This document shows, piece by piece, positions 1 through 5,465 of a stretch of 8,366 nt of DNA. Each line of letters begins with the position of its first letter. The first letter of the stretch is position 1. Location of the stretch: contig CAZQLE010000177.1 in assembly GCA_964593905.1 (NCBI GenBank), forward strand, positions 1 to 8,366, written 5' to 3'. Source of the DNA: CAZQLE01 sp964593905 (GTDB lineage Bacteria > Chloroflexota > Anaerolineae > Anaerolineales > Anaerolineaceae). Under the pieces are notes generated by a model. That model did no database searches and was not told the DNA's origin. It worked only from the letters and a program-made list of their open reading frames with translations. A program made the position numbers and the translations under genes.

Positions 1-1
1 G

Positions 2-370
2 GATTACCTGGCCGATTTCACCATCGAAACCACCATTCGCCTGACCCGCCTGCTGGGGAACGAAAAAACACAGTTTTTACGCAGCTCGGCTTTAAACGTC
101 AGCGGCGCAAAAACCGACCGCTTGATAGCAGTGCTGCAGGCGGTTGGCGCCACGCATTACATCTCTGGCCCCTCGGCCAGAGATTACATCGAAAATGACA
201 AATTTGCTGCGGCCGGCATCACCCTCGAATATATGAGCTATGATTACACTCCCTACCCGCAGCTTTATCCGCCGTATGATCCGCAGGTTTCCATTTTGGA
301 TCTGCTCTTCATGACCGGCCCGGATGCCATGCAGTACATTCTCAACCCCGGAGGCCCCGATGCAGTCTGA
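2..370 (+). CDS. WbqC-like family protein, C-terminal part (5' end outside window)
   Basis: The reading frame is open from the left edge and ends at TGA 368-370, leaving the last 122 residues; the N-terminus is missing. The visible part matches what I know of the C-terminal half of the WbqC-like family (PF08889). It has a YISGPSARDYI motif at visible residues 53-63, followed by an AGI..EYM segment, a tyrosine- and proline-rich stretch (YDYTPYPQLYPPY), and the family's closing SILDLLF motif at 97-103 with a G-P shortly after. The family is typically found in O-antigen and other surface-glycan loci next to amino-sugar genes. Its biochemical role is not established as far as I know, and I do not assign one. 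It overlaps the downstream methyltransferase gene by 11 bp and is followed by a WecE-type aminotransferase, so it very likely acts on the same nucleotide sugar or its substituent. Family assignment is fairly sure; function is open. Confidence 0.82.
   Translation, partial: DYLADFTIETTIRLTRLLGNEKTQFLRSSALNVSGAKTDRLIAVLQAVGATHYISGPSARDYIENDKFAAAGITLEYMSYDYTPYPQLYPPYDPQVSILDLLFMTGPDAMQYILNPGGPDAV
350..354 (+). promoter_or_regulatory. Ribosome binding site of the methyltransferase gene
   Basis: GGAGG lies 5 nt before ATG 360, inside the last codons of the WbqC-family gene. It decides the start. An in-frame ATG at 324 would add 12 residues but has no comparable ribosome binding site. Confidence 0.7.
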
Positions 371-998
371 TTCAAAGATGGAAAAGGTATACGCATATTT
401 TGATAACACCCTGAAAACACACGGTGCAACTGCCCAGGGCGCCGATTGGAACTCACCCCGGGCTCAGGAAGTTCGCTTTGACCAACTGTTGAAAATCATC
501 AAAGAACCGCGCGGCTTCACACTGTTGGATTACGGCTGCGGATACGGCGCGTTGGCCGACTATATGCTGCGCAACAGCATCCATTTTGACCGCTTTTACG
601 GGTATGACATCCTGCCGGCCATGATCGAAAAAGCCATAGAACTGCACCCCAACACGCCCAATCAGGTCTATACCGCCGATTTTGACGCTGTACCCCAGGT
701 GGATTATGCCGTTGCCAGCGGTGTATTCAATATTCGCCTGGATGCCAGCATGGAAGATTGGACGCAGTACGCCCTGGACTGCATGAGCCAGCTCTGTCAA
801 CGGGTTGAAAAAGGGTTCTCGGTTAATTTCCTGACCGGCTATTCAGACGCAGACCGTATGGCCGCCCGTCCGGATCTTTTCTTTGCCGACCCGCTGTTTA
901 TGTTTGATTATTGCAAACGCCATTTCTCGCGGAATGTTGCTTTGCTCCATGATTATGAAATCTATGATTTCACCCTCCTGGTGCGTAAAACCGTCTGA
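360..998 (+). CDS. SAM-dependent class I methyltransferase of a surface-glycan locus
   Basis: A 212-residue Rossmann-fold methyltransferase. Motif I is LLDYGCGYG (residues 55-63), which binds the methionine part of SAM. Strand 2 ends in YGYDILPAM (80-88), with D83 the likely ribose-binding acidic residue. SGVFNIR at 120-126 occupies the motif IV region. The C-terminus holds FADPLFMFDYCKR and SRNVALLHDY and ends with a FTLLVRK strand. This arrangement resembles small methyltransferases I have seen in glycan loci. The start at 360 rather than 324 is chosen for the GGAGG 5 nt upstream. The gene starts 11 bp inside the WbqC-family gene and ends 13 bp before the aminotransferase gene, so all three are probably one transcript. 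The likely acceptor is a sugar or an N-acyl substituent on the sugar made by the next enzyme. The class is confident; O- or N-methylation and the exact acceptor are unknown. Confidence 0.85.
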   Translation: MQSDSKMEKVYAYFDNTLKTHGATAQGADWNSPRAQEVRFDQLLKIIKEPRGFTLLDYGCGYGALADYMLRNSIHFDRFYGYDILPAMIEKAIELHPNTPNQVYTADFDAVPQVDYAVASGVFNIRLDASMEDWTQYALDCMSQLCQRVEKGFSVNFLTGYSDADRMAARPDLFFADPLFMFDYCKRHFSRNVALLHDYEIYDFTLLVRKTV

Positions 999-1011
999 AC
1001 GGAGCTGACTG

Positions 1012-2157
1012 ATGGATAAAACAATCCGCATTGACTTTAATCGCCCCACCATGACCGGCAAAGAACTGGGCTATATCACCCAGGTCTTTGAAGATCGTCA
1101 TATTTCAGGCGACGGCGCCTTCACCAAAAAATGTCAGTCCATACTCGAAACCGAGCTGGGTGTGCCAAAAGTGCTGCTCACAACCAACTGCACCCACGCC
1201 CTCGAGCTTACCGCACTGCTGTTGGATATTAAACCCGGTGATGAGGTGATTTGCCCGTCCTTTACCTTTGTAACCACCATCAACGCCTATGTTTTACGCG
1301 GGGCCACCCCAGTTTTTATCGATATCCGCCCCGACACGTTGAATTTGGATGAAAAACAGCTCGAATCAAAGATCACCGATCGCACCCGTGCGATTCTGCC
1401 GGTGCACTATGCGGGGGTCGCCAGCGAACTGGATACCATCCTCAGTGTGGCAGGCAAATATCAGATCCCGGTTGTCGAAGATAACGCGCACGGTTTGTTT
1501 GGCAAATACCGCGGGCAGTATCTGGGAACTTTTGGTCAACTGGCAACCTTATCTTTCCACGAGACCAAAAACTTCACCTGCGGCGAAGGCGGCGCGCTGT
1601 TGATTAACGACCCCGATTTGATCGAGCGCGCCGAAATCATCCGTGAGAAGGGCACCAATCGTTCGCGCTTCTTCCGCGGCATGGTCGATAAATATACCTG
1701 GGTCGATATCGGTTCCAGCTATTTGCCGTCGGATATTCTTGCTGCCTTTTTATATGCTCAGCTTGAACAATGGCAGGCCATTCAGTCCAAACGCCGTCAT
1801 ATCTGGGAAAGTTACTACGCCGGTCTGGCAGACTGGGCCGCCGAAAAAGGGGTGCAACTTCCCTATATCCCCGAGGAATGCTGTGAACAGGCTTATCACA
1901 TGTTCTATATGCTGCTGCCCAGTCTGGAACGCCGGCAGGCATTAATCCAACACCTGCGCGGCCTGGGCATTCTCAGTGTATTCCACTACCTGCCGTTGCA
2001 CCTGTCTGAAATGGGTCTGCGTCTGGGCGGCAAACCGGGCGATTGCCCGGTGACCGAATCGGTCAGCGACCGCTTGATCCGCCTGCCCTTCTATAATGCC
2101 ATCACCGATGAAGATATCGCGCAGGTTATCGAGGCCATCCGCGCCTTTCCGCTGTAA
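1012..2157 (+). CDS. wecE: dTDP-4-amino-4,6-dideoxygalactose transaminase (WecE/RffA type)
   Basis: A 381-residue PLP-dependent aminotransferase of the DegT/DnrJ/EryC1/StrS family, close in length to E. coli WecE. WecE transfers an amino group from glutamate to dTDP-4-keto-6-deoxy-D-glucose, giving dTDP-Fuc4N. The resemblance to WecE runs from end to end: a CTHALE segment in the N-terminal part, GDEVICPSFTFV, VHYAGVASE, VVEDNAHG with D157 likely pairing with the PLP pyridine nitrogen, and SFHETKN with K186 as the Schiff-base lysine. Next come IIREKGTNRS, DKYTWVDIGSSYLPSD and AYHMFYMLL, with VFHYLPLH near the C-terminus; these blocks are specific to this subgroup rather than to sugar aminotransferases generally. 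GGAG at 1001-1004 precedes the ATG by 7 nt. It is the last gene of the glycan operon and is followed by a terminator-like hairpin. A related product, such as a Qui4N-type sugar, cannot be excluded from sequence alone. Confidence 0.9.
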   Translation: MDKTIRIDFNRPTMTGKELGYITQVFEDRHISGDGAFTKKCQSILETELGVPKVLLTTNCTHALELTALLLDIKPGDEVICPSFTFVTTINAYVLRGATPVFIDIRPDTLNLDEKQLESKITDRTRAILPVHYAGVASELDTILSVAGKYQIPVVEDNAHGLFGKYRGQYLGTFGQLATLSFHETKNFTCGEGGALLINDPDLIERAEIIREKGTNRSRFFRGMVDKYTWVDIGSSYLPSDILAAFLYAQLEQWQAIQSKRRHIWESYYAGLADWAAEKGVQLPYIPEECCEQAYHMFYMLLPSLERRQALIQHLRGLGILSVFHYLPLHLSEMGLRLGGKPGDCPVTESVSDRLIRLPFYNAITDEDIAQVIEAIRAFPL

Positions 2158-2164
2158 AACCAAA

Positions 2165-2207
2165 AGCAAAGGGTTGTGAGCTTCCCGCGCTTCCACAACC
2201 CTTTGCT
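2165..2207. terminator. Bidirectional terminator hairpin between convergent operons
   Basis: A perfect 14-bp inverted repeat, AGCAAAGGGTTGTG at 2165-2178 and CACAACCCTTTGCT at 2194-2207, is separated by a 15-nt GC-rich loop. It sits in the 53-bp gap between the stop of the plus-strand aminotransferase gene (2157) and the stop of the minus-strand folK (2211). Read on the minus strand, the stem is followed by a T-rich run (complement of 2153-2164), as expected for intrinsic termination of the fol operon. On the plus strand the tail is only weakly T-rich (CGTTTATC). Confidence 0.8.
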
Positions 2208-2210
2208 CGT

Positions 2211-2669
2211 TTATCCACTGACCATCTCGGCCCCCGAATCCGCTTTAAGCCGCTGCGCCACATCGGCCAACAACTCAAATGTTTCCGGGCTTCTTAACGC
2301 GGGCATGAGCTCAGCCACCGGAATCGCCAGATGGGCCCGCCGCCATAAGTCTTCATCCAGAATCCGGTCATCCAGCACCACCACATCCAGATCAATTGTG
2401 CGGGGAGCGTTTTTATCAGATGTGCGCACCCGCCCCAATTTCGCTTCAATCGGCCGCAAAACGCCGAATTTTAGCGCCTCGGTGGTTAACTCGGTCTCCA
2501 GAATCAGAGCCATGTTGAGAAAATCGGGGCCGGTGCTGCCCACGGCACGGGTTCGCCAGACCGATGAGCAGCGCACAACAGGCGAAACCAACCGCAGCAT
2601 ATCCACCGCCCGGCGCAAATTCTGATTCGGGTCGATATTCGAACCCAATAGAATAACCGCTTTTGTCAC
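2211..2669 (-). CDS. folK: 2-amino-4-hydroxy-6-hydroxymethyldihydropteridine pyrophosphokinase (HPPK)
   Basis: A 152-residue cytosolic enzyme that transfers pyrophosphate from ATP to 6-hydroxymethyl-7,8-dihydropterin, the step before dihydropteroate synthase in folate synthesis. It shows the full HPPK pattern: GSN at residues 9-11 near the N-terminus, SSVWRTRAVG (35-44) in the substrate loop, FLNMAL (50-55), LGRVR (78-82), and the signature NAPRTIDLDVVVLDD (87-101). D93 and D95 of that signature coordinate magnesium. Length is normal. The start is GTG at 2669; its first four bases overlap the folB stop as GTGA, with a purine-rich AGAGG inside the end of folB as ribosome binding site, so translation is probably coupled to folB. 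The gene ends 4 bp from the terminator hairpin. Confidence 0.95.
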   Translation of the reverse strand: MTKAVILLGSNIDPNQNLRRAVDMLRLVSPVVRCSSVWRTRAVGSTGPDFLNMALILETELTTEALKFGVLRPIEAKLGRVRTSDKNAPRTIDLDVVVLDDRILDEDLWRRAHLAIPVAELMPALRSPETFELLADVAQRLKADSGAEMVSG

Positions 2670-3031
2670 CCTTCCTCTTTAAACCGCTCAATTTCAACAC
2701 CCACAGCTCGCGCAAATCGCACCGCACCGGGCTTTTCCACCCGCACCCGCACCCCAATCACGCCTTTTTCTTCCAGGCATAACCTTGCCAGGTCTTGCGC
2801 CAGAGCCTCTACGGTATAACGCGCCGCACTTTCAGCATGGGCAAGACATTTTTTTGAGACCGTGCGGTAATTGACACACTTCTCAATATCATCACTGTCT
2901 GCGCCGGGTCGGGTATCGGCATACAGGACGATATTCATAACAATTTCCTGTGCCTTTGAACGCTCCAGATCAGAGATGCCAATTACCCCCCGGGCCACAA
3001 GATCACGAATTAATACCTGATCATAATTCAT
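2666..3031 (-). CDS. folB: Dihydroneopterin aldolase
   Basis: A 121-residue protein of normal family length, cleaving 7,8-dihydroneopterin to 6-hydroxymethyl-dihydropterin and glycolaldehyde, the substrate of the following folK product. Residues known from the S. aureus enzyme are all found at nearly identical positions: E23 (in SDLERSKAQ), Y55 (in VNYRTV), the pterin-anchoring E75 (in YTVEALA) and the catalytic K100 (in VEKPGA). The start at 3031 is chosen over an in-frame ATG at 3052 because GGAGG lies 4 nt before 3031 and the family normally begins only a few residues before the first strand. The stop overlaps the folK start by 4 bp. It lies 73 bp downstream of the SDR gene, with a candidate promoter in the gap. 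Confidence 0.94.
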   Translation of the reverse strand: MNYDQVLIRDLVARGVIGISDLERSKAQEIVMNIVLYADTRPGADSDDIEKCVNYRTVSKKCLAHAESAARYTVEALAQDLARLCLEEKGVIGVRVRVEKPGAVRFARAVGVEIERFKEEG

Positions 3032-3035
3032 CTTT

Positions 3036-3040
3036 CCTCC
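3036..3040 (-). promoter_or_regulatory. Ribosome binding site of folB
   Basis: GGAGG on the minus strand, 4 nt before ATG 3031. It supports the shorter folB start over the ATG at 3052. Confidence 0.65.
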
Positions 3041-3058
3041 ACTGCAATGCATGAAAAT

Positions 3059-3086
3059 ATTCTAACCAGAACGCCGGTGATCTCAA
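3059..3086 (-). promoter_or_regulatory. Candidate sigma-70-type promoter for folB-folK
   Basis: On the minus strand, TTGAGA (3081-3086; 5 of 6 match to TTGACA) is followed after 16 bp by TAGAAT (3059-3064; 5 of 6 match to TATAAT). Transcription would begin near 3052, about 20 nt before the folB start. It lies in the 73-bp gap after the SDR gene, the largest gap in the minus-strand run, so folBK may be transcribed separately as well as by read-through. This rests on consensus matching only. Confidence 0.4.
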
Positions 3087-3104
3087 AGCGCCCATAAAAC
3101 GTTT

Positions 3105-3830
3105 TCACACCAGGTGCCGGCCGCCATCCAGGTGAATAATCTCACCGGTAATATAAGCAGGGCCTTCAAGCAGAAATAACATGGTGTGAGCTACCTCATC
3201 CAGGTCTGCCCAGCGCTGGATCGGTGTGTTCGCCAGCACCTTTTCCAGATCGCCGCCATCAGCCGGGGGAAGAATGGCCCCAAAAGCGATCGCATTGACG
3301 ATCACCTCAGGCGCCAGAGCCTGCGCCATCGAACGGGTTAACGCAGCCAGTGCGGCCTTGCTGATGGTATAGGCAAAGTGATCGCTGCCCGGTCGCAAGG
3401 CGCGCCAGTCAAGAATGTTGATGATCCGTTTCTCTTTGGCCGCAGAATTCTGGTGGGCAAAAGCCTGACTTAACAAAAATGGCGTGGTAAGGTTTAGATC
3501 CATATGCCGCTGCCAGATCGCCCGGTCGGTATCGAAAAAGCCCTGCGGCTCAAAAATTGCGGCATTATTGATTAAAACATCCACCGCAGGGCCCGAAAAT
3601 ACGCTGGCGATAAAATCTTCCAGCATGGCGGGGTCTGCAAGATCAGCCTGAACGATGCGCACATTTTGTCCCATGCTGCGCACCAGCGCCGCCGTTTCTT
3701 CTGCTTCGACAGGTGAGTTGGCATGGTGCAGAAGTATATTTGCGCCCGCCTGTGCCGCCGCCAAAACCAGCGTTCGCCCAACCCGACGAGCGCCGCCGGT
3801 GATCAAAACGGTTTTATGCTTAAGATCCAT
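3105..3830 (-). CDS. Short-chain dehydrogenase, probable pteridine reductase (PTR1/FolM-like)
   Basis: A 241-residue classical-length SDR, expected to use NADPH. The cofactor motif TGGARRVG (residues 11-18) has the double arginine typical of pteridine reductases. NNAA at 88-91 is the structural motif. The catalytic region has D141 where most SDRs have serine, then Y154 and K158 (YTISK). The 13-residue Asp-Tyr spacing equals that of Leishmania PTR1 (D181, Y194, K198, from memory), and E. coli FolM also belongs to this group. LDGGRHLV closes the protein. The predicted reaction is reduction of a dihydropterin (dihydromonapterin or dihydrobiopterin) or of dihydrofolate. Context supports this: folB and folK lie just downstream on the same strand. 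The start at 3830 has GAGG 6 nt upstream, partly inside the preceding gene's stop region, with only 8 bp between the genes. The exact substrate cannot be told from sequence; a generic SDR is the alternative. Confidence 0.85.
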   Translation of the reverse strand: MDLKHKTVLITGGARRVGRTLVLAAAQAGANILLHHANSPVEAEETAALVRSMGQNVRIVQADLADPAMLEDFIASVFSGPAVDVLINNAAIFEPQGFFDTDRAIWQRHMDLNLTTPFLLSQAFAHQNSAAKEKRIINILDWRALRPGSDHFAYTISKAALAALTRSMAQALAPEVIVNAIAFGAILPPADGGDLEKVLANTPIQRWADLDEVAHTMLFLLEGPAYITGEIIHLDGGRHLV

Positions 3831-3838
3831 TCATCACC

Positions 3839-4603
3839 TCACAAACGATCCTCTACAGGAGGGCCCTGAACGCTGGCGCTCTTGATGCGCCCGCCAATGG
3901 CTGCCAGTGCGGTGGCAATAACCAGCCAGGCAATGATCTGATCAACATGCAGTGTTCCGGCGAAGACGGTCACATCGCCGCGAAAAGTCGAGACAAACAG
4001 AAATATGCCCGCGGTTAAAGCCAGAAAAGTCAAAAAACGTATTCCGGCCGGCGAGAAGCTCCATTTTTTCGAGACCGGAAAAACCACCAGCAGCACCCCC
4101 AGCGCTGCAACCAGCCCATAAATTTGCACCGGATGGCGCAATGCACCCCACAAGAAAATACCCCACGGCACCGCAGTTACAGAGCCAAAGATCTGTCCCG
4201 AAGCAAAACTGGCCGCCCACCAACTGACTGCAAAAACGGCCAGGCCGGGGGTAAAAGCATCCAGATAGGCCCATAAAGCGCCGTGGTTGCGAGAAAGATA
4301 AACCCAGACTGCCGCCAAACCGGCGACCAGCGCGCTTTGCATATCCAATAAATCCGGGCGCGGCAGCAGCACCTGCCAGGGGTCTGCCAGAAATGGCGCG
4401 GGAAAGCGCAAAACAAATGCCGCCCGGCCCACAACCAACCCGACCAGCAAACCAATCAACAGTGCATTCACCGCCCCGCCCGGGTTAACTTCGGCATGAT
4501 TCGCTCTTTTCTCTACCGCGGTTAACCCCAGATAAACGCCCAAGATCAACAACAGGGCCGGAACAGGCAGCACCAACGGTCCCAGACTTAAAGCGGGCAG
4601 CAT
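3839..4603 (-). CDS. Lgt-like (prolipoprotein diacylglyceryl transferase family) membrane protein, catalytic residues degenerate
   Basis: A 254-residue polytopic inner-membrane protein with about seven hydrophobic segments (for example around 11-30, 44-65, 88-103, 120-135, 160-175, 188-206, 220-237). The Lgt ground plan is recognisable: a VGRAAFVL segment at 58-65, FASGQIFG at 133-140 followed by a VPWG, the hallmark RHPVQIYG at 156-163, FRGD at 207-210, and a final HVDQIIAW segment corresponding to the family's GQ-L-S helix. In a by-eye alignment to E. coli Lgt (numbering from memory), H103 becomes Q89, R143 becomes W129, N146 becomes S132, E151 becomes Q137, R239 becomes F201 and E243 becomes S205; R246 and the HP motif remain. 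Diacylglyceryl transfer is therefore doubtful. Its ATG overlaps the stop of the thioredoxin gene by one base (TGATG), with GGAGG 7 nt upstream, so the two are coupled. It could serve as a lipid- or thiol-handling partner of that protein; this is inference. Confidence 0.75.
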   Translation of the reverse strand: MLPALSLGPLVLPVPALLLILGVYLGLTAVEKRANHAEVNPGGAVNALLIGLLVGLVVGRAAFVLRFPAPFLADPWQVLLPRPDLLDMQSALVAGLAAVWVYLSRNHGALWAYLDAFTPGLAVFAVSWWAASFASGQIFGSVTAVPWGIFLWGALRHPVQIYGLVAALGVLLVVFPVSKKWSFSPAGIRFLTFLALTAGIFLFVSTFRGDVTVFAGTLHVDQIIAWLVIATALAAIGGRIKSASVQGPPVEDRL

Positions 4604-5160
4604 CAGTTTTCCTCCAAAAGGCGCTCAACCCGGCTGATCAACTGCGCCGGAGACAGCGGCCCACCCAGGGTAATGTCTTCAATCTCACCCTGCGCATCGA
4701 TAAAAAAGGTCGTAGGCAGTGAGCGAATCTGATATTGCCGCGCCGCCGACCCCTGAAGATCAAACCCCATCGCAAAAGTCAGCCCCTCATCTGCAATGAA
4801 TTTTTTGCCGGCTGCCAGGCTGTCTTGCGAGGTCATATGAATTCCCAGCACAACCAGCTCATCGGGATACTGGTGCTGCAAAGCTTGCAGGGCGGGCATT
4901 TCGGCTTTGCAGGGCGGGCACCAGCTCGCCCAAAAATTAAGCACGACGATTCTTCCGCGAAAATCAGTCACCGAAAGCGCATTCCCCGCCCCATCCTCCA
5001 GGTTAAGTTCCGGCGCAAGAAAACCAACCGCCGGAGCGGGGATCTTCCCACCGGTTGTCGGCGGCGCGCTAAAGGCCGTCCAGGCCACCCACAGCGCACT
5101 TAGACCCAGCACAATCAGCGAAAACAATATAAAATACCTTCTAATCCATCCACCCGGCAT
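4603..5160 (-). CDS. Membrane-anchored TlpA/ResA-like thiol-disulfide oxidoreductase
   Basis: A 185-residue protein with a basic N-terminus, one hydrophobic segment (about residues 9-31) serving as signal anchor, an alanine/proline-rich linker, and an extracytoplasmic thioredoxin domain. The domain begins with the TlpA-type GFLAPELNLEDGAGN and FRGRIVVLNFWASWCPPC; the redox-active cysteines are in WCPPC at 80-84. The cis-proline is P149 in SLPTTFFID, followed by G-I-D strands and a short C-terminal helix. No lipobox cysteine is visible, so it is not an obvious lipoprotein. Such proteins reduce disulfides on secreted or cytochrome c maturation partners; the target is not known here. The start at 5160 is preferred because AGGA lies 5 nt upstream; an ATG at 5166 would add two residues but leaves the AGG directly abutting it. 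It is first in the minus-strand run and is coupled to the Lgt-like gene by a one-base overlap. Confidence 0.9.
   Translation of the reverse strand: MPGGWIRRYFILFSLIVLGLSALWVAWTAFSAPPTTGGKIPAPAVGFLAPELNLEDGAGNALSVTDFRGRIVVLNFWASWCPPCKAEMPALQALQHQYPDELVVLGIHMTSQDSLAAGKKFIADEGLTFAMGFDLQGSAARQYQIRSLPTTFFIDAQGEIEDITLGGPLSPAQLISRVERLLEEN
4611..4615 (-). promoter_or_regulatory. Ribosome binding site of the Lgt-like gene
   Basis: GGAGG on the minus strand, 7 nt before ATG 4603 and inside the last codons of the thioredoxin gene. With the TGATG stop-start overlap it supports coupled translation. Confidence 0.65.
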
Positions 5161-5356
5161 GGTCATCCTGTTTTTCGGTCCCTTCAGGTTTGGCGCATTT
5201 CAAACACGCACAAGAGATCGAATAATTTTGATCAAGTATAGTATGGTTTGCGTTTTTTTGCCGAGGCCATTCCCCCGTCGCCGTTCACGCCGCCGCACAG
5301 ATCGAGCCATCGGCCGCGCATTTTCTCTTTTTCGCAACAACCTTTATCCTGCGTGG

Positions 5357-5362
5357 TAAAAT
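5357..5362 (+). promoter_or_regulatory. Candidate -10 element for the tkt-rpiB-tal operon
   Basis: TAAAAT matches TATAAT at 5 of 6 positions and lies about 100 bp before the tkt start. The hexamer 17 bp upstream (GCAACA at 5334-5339) matches TTGACA only in its last three bases, so support is weak. Confidence 0.25.
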
Positions 5363-5455
5363 TAGAAAATTGCAGCCATCAGCCCATTTGGGTAAAACCC
5401 CGGGAACTTTTCCAGCAGGATTGATCGGTTGTGGAAAAAAATTCGAGCTTTTATC

Positions 5456-5460
5456 GAGGT
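5456..5460 (+). promoter_or_regulatory. Ribosome binding site of tkt
   Basis: GAGGT lies 5 nt before ATG 5466. It decides the tkt start, since the frame stays open upstream to an ATG at 5370 that lacks a comparable site. Confidence 0.65.
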
Positions 5461-5465
5461 CTTCG

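Larger units (their letters stand above)
5161..5465. other. Divergent intergenic region between the thioredoxin and tkt operons
   Basis: About 300 bp with no supportable gene; it must hold the promoters of both flanking operons. An AT-rich patch at 5221-5260 contains TATACT on the minus strand (5235-5240), a possible -10 for the thioredoxin operon but without a good -35, and a run of seven T's on the plus strand. On the plus strand TAAAAT at 5357-5362 is a possible -10 for tkt, again with a poor -35. The middle (5270-5320) is GC-rich. No strong riboswitch-like or terminator-like fold was evident by eye. Confidence 0.55.

Noticed and set aside
324..359. Earlier ATG 324 for the methyltransferase
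   Set aside because: It would extend the overlap with the upstream gene to 47 bp and lacks a ribosome binding site, while ATG 360 has GGAGG at ideal spacing.
2176..2625. A 149-codon plus-strand open frame lying opposite folK
   Set aside because: Its product is serine/arginine-rich low-complexity sequence with no recognisable motif, and it covers a clear folK on the other strand.
5228..5235. TTGATCAA palindrome in the divergent region, considered as an FNR/CRP-like operator
   Set aside because: It lacks the 4-bp centre of an FNR site (TTGAT-N4-ATCAA), and an 8-bp palindrome is easily found by chance.
4907..5359. A 150-codon plus-strand open frame across the thioredoxin gene and the intergenic region
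   Set aside because: It is mostly antisense to the thioredoxin gene, and its product is basic and motif-free, typical of a shadow frame.
5370..5465. In-frame upstream extension of transketolase from ATG 5370 (32 extra residues)
   Set aside because: No ribosome binding site precedes 5370, the added residues match nothing in the family, and GAGGT sits 5 nt before ATG 5466, where transketolases normally begin.
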